A stretch of 64,000 nucleotides of DNA, from assembly GCF_014199915.1 (NCBI RefSeq), contig NZ_JACHOO010000005.1:124001-188000 (forward strand), given 5' to 3'. Position 1 is the first letter of the stretch. Each line of letters opens with the position of its first letter. The notes under the pieces are model-generated. The model was not told the DNA's origin and did no database searches. It saw only the letters and a list, made by a program, of their open reading frames with translations. Both the position numbers and the translations under genes were made by a program. The stretch is from Prosthecomicrobium pneumaticum. GTDB taxonomy: Bacteria > Pseudomonadota > Alphaproteobacteria > Rhizobiales > Kaistiaceae. Of the stretch, positions 37,701 to 46,349 are shown piece after piece.

Positions 37701-39493
37701 CCCTCGACCGTCGCCACCTCGTAGGAGTTCTCGTCGATGACGCGGAAGCCGAAATTCTCGAGCAGCGGCACCCGCAGCGACAGGGTCAACGGACCGCCGA
37801 AATGCATCAGCCGCAACAGGATGGCGGCGTCGTCGCGACCGGGGCTCTGGGTGAAGTCGACCGCGACCGGCCGGGCCGGACCGAGGCTCTCGAGCACGGC
37901 GACATCGTCGGCCGCGGTTTCCGGCCCGTGCCGGTCGCGATAGGCGGCCGAGAAGGCGCGGCTGTAGCGCGCGGCGAGCCGGCGCGCCTCGGCGGCCGGG
38001 TGGCGCCGCGACAGCGCCTCGGTGAGGCCGTCGATCCAGCCGAGCGACAGCGCGCCGACGAGCTCCTCGAGGCGGGCTCGGGAGGGCTCCGGCGCCGGCG
38101 GGCCGGAGCGTTCGACGACGACATGCAGCCGGGTCAGGCTGCCCTCCGGCTCGCTCGTCCGCAGGGAACCGACCGTGCCCGCATAGGCGGCGGCGAGATG
38201 GGTGGCGATCTTGTCGCCGAGCGCCGCGTCGTAGCGTTCGCGCGGCAGGAAGACGAGGATGGAGACGAAGCGGTCGAAGCGGTCGCGTCGGGCGAGTACG
38301 CGGATGCGCGGCCGCTCGCCGAGCTCGCGCACCAGCGAGGCCTGCTCGAACAGCGTCTCCTCGTCGATCTGGAACAGCTCGTCACGCGGCCAGGATTCGA
38401 GCACGTCGACGAGCGCCTTGCCGGAATGGCTCGACGGGGCGAAGCCGGAGCGGGCGACGATGCGGTCGATCTTGCGCGCGACGAGCGGAATGGTGCGCGC
38501 CGAGCGCGTATAGGCGGTCGAGGCGAGCAGGCCGACGATGCGCAATTCGCCGACGAGGCGGCCCGCGGCGTCGTAGCGCTTCACGCCGACATAATCCATC
38601 GGCACCCGCCGGTGGATGCGCGAGACGATGTTCGATTTGGTGATGACGAGCGGGTCCGGCTCGAGCAGGAAGGCGCGGATCTCCGGCGTCGTCGTCACAT
38701 AGCGGTCGCCGCGGCTCAGCACCCGCGTCTCCTCGACGGAGAGGATGCCGAGGGCGCCGGTCGCGGCGCGACGCATCGCGGTGCCGTCGAAATCATAGGA
38801 CCGCATGCCGAGGAAGACGAAATTGTCGGCCGCCAGCCATTCGAGGAGGGCGATCGATTCGCGCACCCGCTCGGCGGCGATCGTCGTTTCGGGCAGGCCG
38901 CGCAGACTGTCGATCGCCGCATCGAGCGCGGCGAGCATCGGCTTCCAGTCCTCGACCGCGCGGCGCACCTCGCCGAGCCCGTCCTCGAGCGCGGCCACGA
39001 GCCGCCCCGCGGCGGCCGGCTCGACGCGGCCGATCTCGATATGGATCAGGCTCTCGCGGACCGCATCCGGCGCGCCCTCGGCGTCGAGGTCGAGGAGTTC
39101 GCCCTCCGCCGTGCGGCGGACGTGGAGAATGGGATGGGCGACGAGGCGCACATCGCTCGTCGCCGCGGCGATCTCGCCCATCACCGAATCGAGCAGGAAG
39201 GGCATGTCGTCGTTGACGATCTCGATCACCGTCCGGTCGGCGAGCGCGGCGCCGGCGGGATCGGCCACCCGGACCGCAGGACGCCCGGGCGGGCGGCGGG
39301 CGAGATGGGCGTAGGTCGCCGCCGCGATGCGCCCGAGCGCGGCGGCCGGCAGGTCGGCGAGATCCTCGCGGGCCACGCCCGCGAACAGCCGCCGGGCGAA
39401 GCCGGCCGGCACGGCGGCGGCGACCGAAGCGGCCTCGATCGCCGCGAGCGGGTCGTCGCTTGCGCCCTCGATCACCGGCTCATATTGCGCCAT
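34724..39493 (-). CDS. NAD-specific glutamate dehydrogenase, large (about 180 kDa) type
   Basis: A 1589-aa enzyme that deaminates glutamate to 2-oxoglutarate with NAD, a catabolic role. The N-terminal half (ACT-like regulatory segments, e.g. [15 protein letters not shown]) precedes the dehydrogenase core, which shows [20 protein letters not shown], then [15 protein letters not shown] with the catalytic lysine, and [15 protein letters not shown] for the dinucleotide-binding part. The start at 39493 has GGAGG eight bases upstream; further upstream coding potential belongs to no protein. It converges on cimA with an 11-bp gap. The length is standard for alphaproteobacterial enzymes. Confidence 0.93.
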   Translation of the reverse strand: [1589 protein letters not shown]

Positions 39494-39615
39494 GGTCTCA
39501 ACCTCCCGGGTCTCCGCCGTTCTGCGCCGGCGGGCTTTCGCGAGGCTAGCGGTCGAGCGTGACGAGCCCAAGGCATGGCGCGCGGCAGGGCGACCCCGCC
39601 GCGCGGCGCGTCGTC

Positions 39616-40803
39616 TCAGGCGACTTCGGCCGTCCGCGGGTCGACGACCCGGACCCGCTGCCGGGTGGCGAAGAGGAGAAAGAGCGCGGCCGCTTCGAAC
39701 AGGGCCCCGATGAGGCCGACCGCCTCGACGGACGCGATGTCGATCGCGAAGGCCCCGGCGGCGGCGCCGAGCGCGGTGCCGAGATAGATCGCCGAGGAAT
39801 TGAGCGACAGGGTGATCGCCGCCCGCTCCGGCGCGAGCGAGACGAGCCGCACCTGCTGGACCGAGGGGAAGGCCCAGCCGAACAGGCCCCAGACGAGGGT
39901 GAGCGCCGCCGCCGCCGCGAGCCCGGCCGTTCCCGGCGCCACCTCGACGATCACCGCGAGGCCGAGGAAGGCGACGATCAGCACGACGAGCACGAGGCCG
40001 AGGAAGCGCTGGCGGTCCCACCGGTCCGCGGCATAGCCGCCGAGCAGATTGCCGACCGCGCCGCCGAGCCCCATCAGGAAAAGGAAGGCGGCGACCGTCT
40101 CGCCCGAGGCGCCGAAGCCGGCGATCAGATAGGCGCCCATATAGGTGTTGACGGAGAAGGCGCCGGCGAGGGCGAGCACGGTGAGCGCGAGCACACGCAG
40201 CACGTCGGGCCGCCGCGCCACCGCGAACCGTTCGGCGAGGCCGACATGCGGCGGATTGGCGACCTTCGGCAGGGCGGCGGCGATGCCGGCGAGCGCGAGC
40301 GCAGCGAGACCGGCGACGACGACGAAGGTCGCCCGCCAGCCGTGCCGCTCCGCGAGCATGGTGCCGAGCGGGACGCCGATGACGATCGCCACCGTCATGC
40401 CGGCATAGACGATCGACAGCGCCCGGCCGCGCTTCTCGGGCGGCACCGCGAGCGCGGCATAGCCGCTCGCCGCCGGCATGAAGGTGGCGGCCGCGAGCGC
40501 CATCAGCACGCGTGACAGCGCGAGGAGCGCGTAGTTCGGGGAGAGGGCCGCGAGGAGGTTGGCGAGCGCGAAGGCGGCGAGCGCGCCGACGAGCAGCGGC
40601 TTGCGCGGCAGCGCCGCCGTCGCAACCGCCATCAGCGGCGCGCCGAAGGCATAGGTGAGCGCGAAGATGGTGACGAGATGGCCGGCGAGCGGGATCGACA
40701 CGCCGAGATCGGCGGCCATCGCCGGCAGGATGCCGGCGATCATGAAGGCCTCGGTGCCGAGCGCGAAGGCGCCGAGGGAAAGCCAGATCAGCGAGCGCAG
40801 CAT
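39616..40803 (-). CDS. MFS transporter (DHA1-type efflux)
   Basis: A 395-aa protein with about 12 hydrophobic segments. The signature SRVLMALAAATFMPAASGYA after the fourth segment and ALSIVYAGMTVAIVIGVPLG (motif C region) fit drug:proton antiporters of the DHA1 group, such as the arabinose/chloramphenicol exporter-like proteins. It starts FALGTEAFMIAGILPAMAAD, common in that subfamily. It is transcribed divergently from an ArsR-type regulator across a 108-bp spacer carrying two copies of an operator-like sequence, so expression is probably derepressed by a compound or signal the exporter handles. Substrate unknown. Confidence 0.88.
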   Translation of the reverse strand: MLRSLIWLSLGAFALGTEAFMIAGILPAMAADLGVSIPLAGHLVTIFALTYAFGAPLMAVATAALPRKPLLVGALAAFALANLLAALSPNYALLALSRVLMALAAATFMPAASGYAALAVPPEKRGRALSIVYAGMTVAIVIGVPLGTMLAERHGWRATFVVVAGLAALALAGIAAALPKVANPPHVGLAERFAVARRPDVLRVLALTVLALAGAFSVNTYMGAYLIAGFGASGETVAAFLFLMGLGGAVGNLLGGYAADRWDRQRFLGLVLVVLIVAFLGLAVIVEVAPGTAGLAAAAALTLVWGLFGWAFPSVQQVRLVSLAPERAAITLSLNSSAIYLGTALGAAAGAFAIDIASVEAVGLIGALFEAAALFLLFATRQRVRVVDPRTAEVA

Positions 40804-40816
40804 GGCATGTCCATGG

Positions 40817-40834
40817 GTTCAGGAGTTGTTGAAC
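40817..40834. promoter_or_regulatory. operator-like palindrome 1 (GTTCA-N8-TGAAC)
   Basis: GTTCAGGAGTTGTTGAAC has matching 5-bp ends. It lies 14 bp upstream of the MFS start, where a repressor would block transcription or initiation. A second site with the same ends and spacing is at 40865-40882. Confidence 0.65.
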
Positions 40835-40864
40835 AATAGGAGCCGAAACGGCATCCGTCAATCA

Positions 40865-40882
40865 GTTCATCAACTCTTGAAC
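40865..40882. promoter_or_regulatory. operator-like palindrome 2 (GTTCA-N8-TGAAC)
   Basis: GTTCATCAACTCTTGAAC repeats the ends and spacing of the first site, 48 bp away (start to start) and about 30 bp before the regulator ATG. The paired layout suggests autoregulation plus control of the exporter by the adjacent ArsR-type protein. Confidence 0.65.
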
Positions 40883-40911
40883 TCCTGCATCCGGATCGCT
40901 AGCTTGGCACC

Positions 40912-41265
40912 ATGGCCAAGGAACTCCACCATCCGACCCGCGAGCAGATCGACCTCTCCGCCGTCCTCGATGCGCTCAGCGATCCGATCCGCCGCCAGAT
41001 CGTCGCGCGGCTGCGCCACACCGGCGAAGAGGCGTGCTCCTGCTTCGGCGAGTTCGCCTCGAAGACCAACCTCACCTATCACGCGGCGCGGCTGCGCGAG
41101 GCGGGCGTCACCCGCACGCGGATCGACGGGCCGCGGCGGATGATCTCGCTGCGCGCCGCCGATCTCGAGGCGCGCTTCCCGGGCCTGCTCGAGGCCATCG
41201 TCGCCGGCACCGAGGCCGAGACCGGACGGAGCGCACCGGCGCAGGCCGAGCCGGCAGAGGCCTGA
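40912..41265 (+). CDS. ArsR-type winged-helix transcriptional regulator
   Basis: A 117-aa protein. The winged helix covers about residues 15-85: LDALSDPIRRQIVARL, an ACSCFGEFASK segment, then TNLTYHAARLREAGVTRTRI as recognition helix and wing. The two cysteines at 42 and 44 (ACSC) could sense metal or redox state, but the classic ArsR CVC metal site is not obvious. It is divergent from the MFS exporter and probably represses it through the two GTTCA-N8-TGAAC sites. Confidence 0.85.
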   Translation: MAKELHHPTREQIDLSAVLDALSDPIRRQIVARLRHTGEEACSCFGEFASKTNLTYHAARLREAGVTRTRIDGPRRMISLRAADLEARFPGLLEAIVAGTEAETGRSAPAQAEPAEA

Positions 41266-41333
41266 GCGGCGGTTTGCAAGCCGCCGCCGCGGCGCTACAT
41301 GAGGAGCGTCGCCGACCCGCCGAGGATGCTCCC

Positions 41334-42590
41334 ATGACCACGCCCCCCGATGTCTCCGCCGCGATCGATCCGGACAAGCTCGACCGGCTGGCGGAGGTCG
41401 CGGTCAAGGTCGGCCTCAGGCTCGAGCGGGGCCAGGATCTCTTTCTCACCGCGCCGATCGCCGCGCTGCCGCTCGTCCGCCGGATCGCCGCGCATGCCTA
41501 TGCGGCGGGAGCCGGCCTCGTCACGCCGCTCTTCTCCGACGAGGAGGTGACGCTCGCGCGCTATCGCCACGCTCCGGCCGAGAGTTTCGACCGCGCGCCG
41601 GCCTGGCTCTATGAGGGCGTCGCCAAGGCCTTCTCCGCCAACACGGCCCGGCTCGCCATCGTCGGCGACAATCCGATGCTCCTGTCGGGCGAGGACCCGC
41701 AAAAGGTGTCGCGCGCCAACAAGGCGAACGCCCTCGCCTATCAGCCGGCACTCGAGAAGATCGCCGGTTTCGACATCAACTGGAACATCGTCGCCTATCC
41801 CGGCACCGCCTGGGCGCGGCAGGTCTTCCCCGATCTCGGCGAGGCGGAGGCGGTCGGCAAGCTCGCCGAGGCGATCTTCGCCGCCTCGCGCGTCGACGTC
41901 GCCGATCCGGTCGGCGCCTGGGCGGCGCACAATGCCGAACTGAAGCGCCGCACGCAGTGGCTGAACGCGCAGCGCTTCGATGCGCTCCACTATGTCGGGC
42001 CGGGCACCGATCTCGTCATCGGTCTCGCCGACGATCACGAATGGCAGGGCGGCGCCTCGACGGCGAAGAACGGCATCACCTGCAATCCGAACATCCCGAC
42101 CGAGGAGGTGTTCACCACGCCGCACGCCCGCCGCGTCGAGGGCCATGTCGCGAGTACGAAGCCGCTCTCCTATCAGGGCACGCTGATCGACGACATCGCG
42201 GTCCGCTTCGAAGGCGGCCGGATCGTCGAGGCGCGCGCGAGACGGGGCGAGGACGTGCTGCAGAAAGTGCTCGACACCGATGACGGCGCCCGCCGGCTCG
42301 GCGAGGTGGCCCTCGTGCCGCATTCCTCGCCGATCTCGAAGGGCGGCCTCCTCTTCTACAACACGCTGTTCGACGAGAACGCCGCCTGCCACATCGCGCT
42401 CGGCCAGTGCTATTCGAAGTGCTTCCTCGACGGCGCCTCGCTCTCGCCCGACGAAATCGCGGCGAAGGGCGGCAACAAGAGCCTCATCCACATCGACTGG
42501 ATGATCGGCTCGGGGACGCTCGACATCGACGGACTGCGGCCCGACGGCAGCCGCGTGCCGGTGTTCCGCGCCGGCGAATGGGCCGCCTGA
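41334..42590 (+). CDS. M29-family aminopeptidase
   Basis: A 418-aa metallopeptidase of the aminopeptidase T/S (M29) family, cytosolic, releasing N-terminal residues from peptides. Family stretches are NIVAYPGTAWARQVFPD, CNPNIPTEEVFTTPH, RRLGEVALVPHSSPI and GLLFYNTLFDENAACHIALG, which hold the metal-binding Glu and His residues. It lies 68 bp downstream of the ArsR-type gene and could be read with it; no functional link is evident. It converges on kduD over a strong stem-loop. Confidence 0.9.
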   Translation: MTTPPDVSAAIDPDKLDRLAEVAVKVGLRLERGQDLFLTAPIAALPLVRRIAAHAYAAGAGLVTPLFSDEEVTLARYRHAPAESFDRAPAWLYEGVAKAFSANTARLAIVGDNPMLLSGEDPQKVSRANKANALAYQPALEKIAGFDINWNIVAYPGTAWARQVFPDLGEAEAVGKLAEAIFAASRVDVADPVGAWAAHNAELKRRTQWLNAQRFDALHYVGPGTDLVIGLADDHEWQGGASTAKNGITCNPNIPTEEVFTTPHARRVEGHVASTKPLSYQGTLIDDIAVRFEGGRIVEARARRGEDVLQKVLDTDDGARRLGEVALVPHSSPISKGGLLFYNTLFDENAACHIALGQCYSKCFLDGASLSPDEIAAKGGNKSLIHIDWMIGSGTLDIDGLRPDGSRVPVFRAGEWAA

Positions 42591-42614
42591 GGAAACACCG
42601 CGGCGCGCCGGACC

Positions 42615-42652
42615 GGCTTCCCGTGCCCGCCCCCGCGGAGACACGGGAAGCC
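42615..42652. terminator. stem-loop between convergent genes, likely bidirectional terminator
   Basis: GGCTTCCCGTG (42615-42625) pairs perfectly with CACGGGAAGCC (42642-42652), an 11-bp stem in the 67-bp gap between the M29 gene and kduD. There is no T run on either side, so it may need other factors or only stabilise 3' ends. Confidence 0.55.
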
Positions 42653-42657
42653 GCCGC

Positions 42658-43416
42658 TCAGCGCGCGAGCCAGCCGCCGTCGACCGGCAGCACCGCGCCG
42701 TGCACATAGTCGGAGGCCGGCGCGAGCAGGAACACCGCCGCGCCGCCCATGTCCTCCGGCCGGCCCCAGCGCCCGGCCGGGATGCGGCCGAGAATCGCCG
42801 CGCTGCGGTCCGGATCGGCGCGCAGCGCCGCCGTATTGTTGCTCTCGACATAGCCGGGCGCGAGCGCGTTGACGTTGATGCCGTTGGCCGCCCATTCCCC
42901 GGCGAGAAGCCGCGTCAGGCCGACCACGCCGTGCTTCGACGCGGTGTAGGACGCGACCCGGATGCCGCCCTGGAAGGCGAGCACCGAGGCGATGTTGACG
43001 ATCTTGCCCGGCCGGCGGGCGGCGATCGCGCTGCGGCCGAAGGCCTGGCAGAGCGTGAAGACCGTCTTCAGATTGGTATCGATCACCGCGTCCCAGTCCG
43101 TCTCGGTGAGATCGACCGCATCGGCGCGGCGAATGATGCCGGCATTGTTGACGAGTCCGTCGATCGGCCCTTCCGCCGTCTCGACCGCCTCGAACATCGC
43201 CCGTGCAGCGGCCGGATCGGCGAGGTCGCAGGCGACCGCCACGAAGATACCCCCCGCCGTATCGATCCGCTCCGCGGTCTCGTCCATCGCCGAGCGGCCG
43301 ACGCCGATCACGGTTGCGCCGGCCGCCGCCACCGCGATCGCGATGCCCTGGCCGATGCCGGTATTGGCGCCGGTCACCATCACGCGGCGGCCGGCGAGGC
43401 TGAAGGGACCGGTCAC
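42658..43416 (-). CDS. kduD: 2-dehydro-3-deoxy-D-gluconate 5-dehydrogenase (KduD-type SDR)
   Basis: A 252-aa short-chain dehydrogenase that reduces 3-deoxy-D-glycero-2,5-hexodiulosonate to 2-keto-3-deoxygluconate. The dinucleotide motif is TGANTGIGQGIA, NNAGIIRRADAVD is a strong KduD signature, and the catalytic pair is in ASYTASKHGV. It starts at a GTG overlapping the kduI stop, so translation is coupled. It is the last gene of the hexuronate operon. Confidence 0.9.
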   Translation of the reverse strand: MTGPFSLAGRRVMVTGANTGIGQGIAIAVAAAGATVIGVGRSAMDETAERIDTAGGIFVAVACDLADPAAARAMFEAVETAEGPIDGLVNNAGIIRRADAVDLTETDWDAVIDTNLKTVFTLCQAFGRSAIAARRPGKIVNIASVLAFQGGIRVASYTASKHGVVGLTRLLAGEWAANGINVNALAPGYVESNNTAALRADPDRSAAILGRIPAGRWGRPEDMGGAAVFLLAPASDYVHGAVLPVDGGWLAR

Positions 43417-44261
43417 CGCATCGTCTCCAGCGGCACCGGGTCCATGTCGGCATAGTCGACATTGTCGCCCGCCATCGCCCAGATGAAGGCGTAGCGCGCC
43501 GTGCCGCAGCCGGAATGGATCGACCAGGGCGGCGACAGCACCGCCTCCTCGTTCGCCATCACGATGTGGCGCGTCTCGGCCGGCTCGCCGAGGAAATGGA
43601 AGACGCGGGCGGCCGGGGCGAGGTCGAAATAGAGATAGACCTCCATCCGCCGGTCGTGGACATGCGCCGGCATGGTGTTCCATACCGAGCCGGGCGCGAG
43701 TTCGGTCAGGCCCACGACGAGCTGGCAGGTCGTCACGGTCTCCGGCCGAAGATAGTGGAAGATCGAGCGGGCGTTCGACGTCTCGGCGCTGCCGAGATCC
43801 CGGCGCGCCGCCTCGTCGGCGCGCACGACGCGGGTCGGATGGGTGGCGTGCGCCGGCGCGCTCAGGAGGTAGAACTTCGCCGGTGCCTCGTCGGAAGCAG
43901 AGGCGAAGGCGACCGCAGAACCCCGGCCGACATAGATCATGTCGCGCGAACCGAGCGGATGGGCCGTGCCGTCGACGGTCACGCTGCCGGCGCCGCCGAT
44001 GTTGAGCGCGATCAGCTCGCGCCGGTCGAGGAAGGCCGCCGTGCCGGTCGGCCTGATCGGGGCGAGCGGAAGCGGCGCCGTGCCCGGCATCGCCCCGCCG
44101 ACGATCATGCGGTCGTAATGGGTGTAGGTGAGCGCGACGCGGCCGGGCTCGAAGAGGCCGCCGATGCGGAAGGCGTCCCGCAGCGCGGCGCTCCCCATGG
44201 CGGCGGCGGTCGCCGGATCGACCGCATGGCGGATCGTGGTGCGGACGGCGTCCTCGGTCAT
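43413..44261 (-). CDS. kduI: 5-dehydro-4-deoxy-D-glucuronate isomerase
   Basis: A 282-aa cupin-type zinc isomerase converting 4-deoxy-L-threo-5-hexosulose uronate, a product of pectin or alginate-like polyuronide breakdown, to the KduD substrate. Family marks are DRRELIALNIGGAGSV, KFYLLSAPAHATHPT, and the metal site in PAHVHDRRMEVYLYFDL plus PPWSIHSGCGT. It sits between the GntR regulator and kduD. Its presence means the cell can use unsaturated uronides as well as free hexuronates. Confidence 0.95.
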   Translation of the reverse strand: MTEDAVRTTIRHAVDPATAAAMGSAALRDAFRIGGLFEPGRVALTYTHYDRMIVGGAMPGTAPLPLAPIRPTGTAAFLDRRELIALNIGGAGSVTVDGTAHPLGSRDMIYVGRGSAVAFASASDEAPAKFYLLSAPAHATHPTRVVRADEAARRDLGSAETSNARSIFHYLRPETVTTCQLVVGLTELAPGSVWNTMPAHVHDRRMEVYLYFDLAPAARVFHFLGEPAETRHIVMANEEAVLSPPWSIHSGCGTARYAFIWAMAGDNVDYADMDPVPLETMR

Positions 44262-44272
44262 CGGGGGGCTCC

Positions 44273-45055
44273 TCAGGTCGGACGTTCGCCGCGGCCGATG
44301 GCCGGGGCGGGATCGGGGGTGGCGTCGGGCGCGTGGAGCCGGGCGCTGTAACGCGCGAGGCTCCCGCCGAGATGGGCGCGCATGGCGGCGCGGGCGGCGT
44401 CCGGATCGCCGGCGGCGATCGCCCGCAGGATGGCGCGATGCTCGCGCTGCAGGCCTTCCTGATAGGCCCGGCTCAGGACGGCGTCGGTGCCCCAGGGCGA
44501 GGTGACGTCGCAGGGTATGGCCCGGCGGCCGAGCGCGTCGAGCACCTGGACGTAATAGGGATTGTTGGTGGCGACGGCGATCGCGCGGTGGAACTCGAAA
44601 TCCGCCCGGCCGGTCGCCTCGCCGCGGGCGAGCAGCCGGTCGAACTCGATCACCGCCTCGTGGATCGCCGCCTCCTGCGCGGCGTTGCGGCGCTCGGCGG
44701 CGAGCGCGGCGCTCTCGATCTCGAGCCCCATCCGCACCTCGAGCACATTGAGCGCATGGGAGATCCGCGCGCCGCCCTCGAGGCCGATCGACTGGAAGGC
44801 CGCGGTGGCGCGCTCGCGCACGAAGACACCGACCCCCTGCCGCGCTTCGACCAGACCGTCGGCGGCGAGCGCGGCGATCGCCTCCCGCACCACCGTGCGG
44901 CTGACACCGAAGCTCGCCGAGAGCTGCGCCTCGCTCGGCAGCTTCTGGCCGGGCCGCGGCTCCCCGCCCGCAATCTGCCGGCGCAGCGTCGCGGTGAGCC
45001 GCTCGGCGAGCTTGGGCCTGCGGCCCGACAGGGCGATGGCGGGAGAATCGGCCAA
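44273..45055 (-). CDS. GntR-family (FadR/UxuR-like) regulator of the hexuronate operon
   Basis: A 260-aa repressor with an N-terminal winged helix (LAERLTATLRRQIAGGEPRP, GVSRTVVREAIAALAADGLV, GVGVFV) and a C-terminal all-helical FCD ligand domain containing the DFEFHRAIA metal/ligand motif. The start is a TTG at 45055 with AGGAG nine bases upstream; no in-frame ATG fits. It lies inside the operon it probably controls, between the TRAP permease and kduI. Likely inducers are hexuronate intermediates. Confidence 0.88.
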   Translation of the reverse strand: MADSPAIALSGRRPKLAERLTATLRRQIAGGEPRPGQKLPSEAQLSASFGVSRTVVREAIAALAADGLVEARQGVGVFVRERATAAFQSIGLEGGARISHALNVLEVRMGLEIESAALAAERRNAAQEAAIHEAVIEFDRLLARGEATGRADFEFHRAIAVATNNPYYVQVLDALGRRAIPCDVTSPWGTDAVLSRAYQEGLQREHRAILRAIAAGDPDAARAAMRAHLGGSLARYSARLHAPDATPDPAPAIGRGERPT

Positions 45056-45067
45056 GATGCATCGCTC

Positions 45068-46348
45068 CTAGCGGAACACGCCGGGCAGCCACAGCGAGAG
45101 CGCCGGCACATAGGTGACGAGCCCGAGCACGACGAGCCCGGCGCAGTAGAACGGCCAGATCGAACGCATCGCCTGCCAGACGGTGATCCGTCCGACCGCG
45201 CAGGCGACGAACTGCACGGCGCCGACCGGCGGCGTGTTGAGGCCGATGCCGAGATTGAGGATCATGATCACCCCGAAATGCACCGGATCGATGCCGTAGG
45301 CAGTGACCACCGGCAGGAAGATCGGCGTCGTGATGATGATCATCGGTCCCATGTCCATGAAGGTACCGAGCACGAGCATCAGCACGTTGAGCAGGAGGAG
45401 GATCACGAGCGGGTTCTGCGAGACGCCGTTCAGCCAGTCGACGAGCTGCGCCGGCACCCGCATATAGGCCATCAGCCAGGAGAAGGCGGCCGCGCAGCCG
45501 ATGATCAGGAGCACCATCGCCGTGGTGCGCACCGCGCCGAGCGTCGCCGCGACGAAGCTCTTCCAGCCGAGCGAGCGGTAGACGAAGAGTGTGACGAGGA
45601 GCGCATAGAACACCGCGATGCAGGAGCTTTCGGTCGCGGTGAAGACGCCGGAGCGGACGCCGCCGAAGATGATGGCGATCAGCAGAAGGCCCGGCAGTGC
45701 CGCGAGCAGATGGCCCCCCACGCGGGCGAAGCCGGGGAAGACGCCCGTCGGATAGCCCCGCCGCCGCGCGACGACATAGGCGGTCACCATCAGCGCCGCG
45801 GCGAACAGAAGGCCCGGCACGATGCCGGCGGTGAAGAGATCGGCGATCGAGATCTTACCCCCCGCCGAGATCGAATAGATGATCATGTTGTGCGAGGGCG
45901 GCAGCAGCAGCGCGATCAGCGCCGCCATCGAGGTGACGTTGACGGCGTAGTCGGCGCCATAGCCGCGCGCCTTCATCTGCGGGATCATCAGCCCGCCGAC
46001 GGCCGCCGCTTCCGCCACCGCCGAACCGGAGATGCCGCCGAACAGGGTCGACGCAGCGATGTTGACCTGGCCGAGCCCGCCGCGCAGATGGCCGACGAGC
46101 GCGCCCGCGAAAGCGACGATCCGCTGCGCGATGCCGCCGCGCACCATCAGGTCGCCGGCATAGATGAAAAAGGGCACGGCGAGCAGGGTGAAGACGCTCA
46201 TCCCCGAATTGATCTGCTGGAACACGACGAGCGGCGGCAGGCCCATATAGAGCACGGTGGCGAAGCTCGCGACGCCGAGACAGAAGGCGATCGGCGTGCC
46301 GATCAGCATCAGGAGCGTGAAGCTGCCGAAGAGGATCCAGGCCGCCAT
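45068..46348 (-). CDS. TRAP transporter large permease (DctM-like)
   Basis: A 426-aa membrane protein with about 12-13 hydrophobic segments, the ion-coupled subunit of a tripartite ATP-independent periplasmic transporter. Typical stretches are LLAVPFFIYAGDLMVRGGIA, LFGGISGSAVAEAAAVG, LLLPPSHNMIIYS, and ILNLGIGLNTPPVGAVQF. The ATG at 46348 is one base after the stop of the small permease. The neighbourhood implies hexuronate or oligo-uronide uptake. Confidence 0.92.
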   Translation of the reverse strand: MAAWILFGSFTLLMLIGTPIAFCLGVASFATVLYMGLPPLVVFQQINSGMSVFTLLAVPFFIYAGDLMVRGGIAQRIVAFAGALVGHLRGGLGQVNIAASTLFGGISGSAVAEAAAVGGLMIPQMKARGYGADYAVNVTSMAALIALLLPPSHNMIIYSISAGGKISIADLFTAGIVPGLLFAAALMVTAYVVARRRGYPTGVFPGFARVGGHLLAALPGLLLIAIIFGGVRSGVFTATESSCIAVFYALLVTLFVYRSLGWKSFVAATLGAVRTTAMVLLIIGCAAAFSWLMAYMRVPAQLVDWLNGVSQNPLVILLLLNVLMLVLGTFMDMGPMIIITTPIFLPVVTAYGIDPVHFGVIMILNLGIGLNTPPVGAVQFVACAVGRITVWQAMRSIWPFYCAGLVVLGLVTYVPALSLWLPGVFR

Positions 46349-46349
46349 G

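Noticed and set aside
36503-39562. 1019-codon plus-strand frame opposite the glutamate dehydrogenase
   Set aside because: Antisense shadow; composition is Arg/Gly/Asp-rich without domains, while the other strand is a clear NAD-glutamate dehydrogenase.
34724-40861. 2045-codon frame extending the glutamate dehydrogenase upstream over the MFS gene
   Set aside because: The first 456 codons are the MFS gene read in the wrong frame; GGAGG before 39493 marks the real start.
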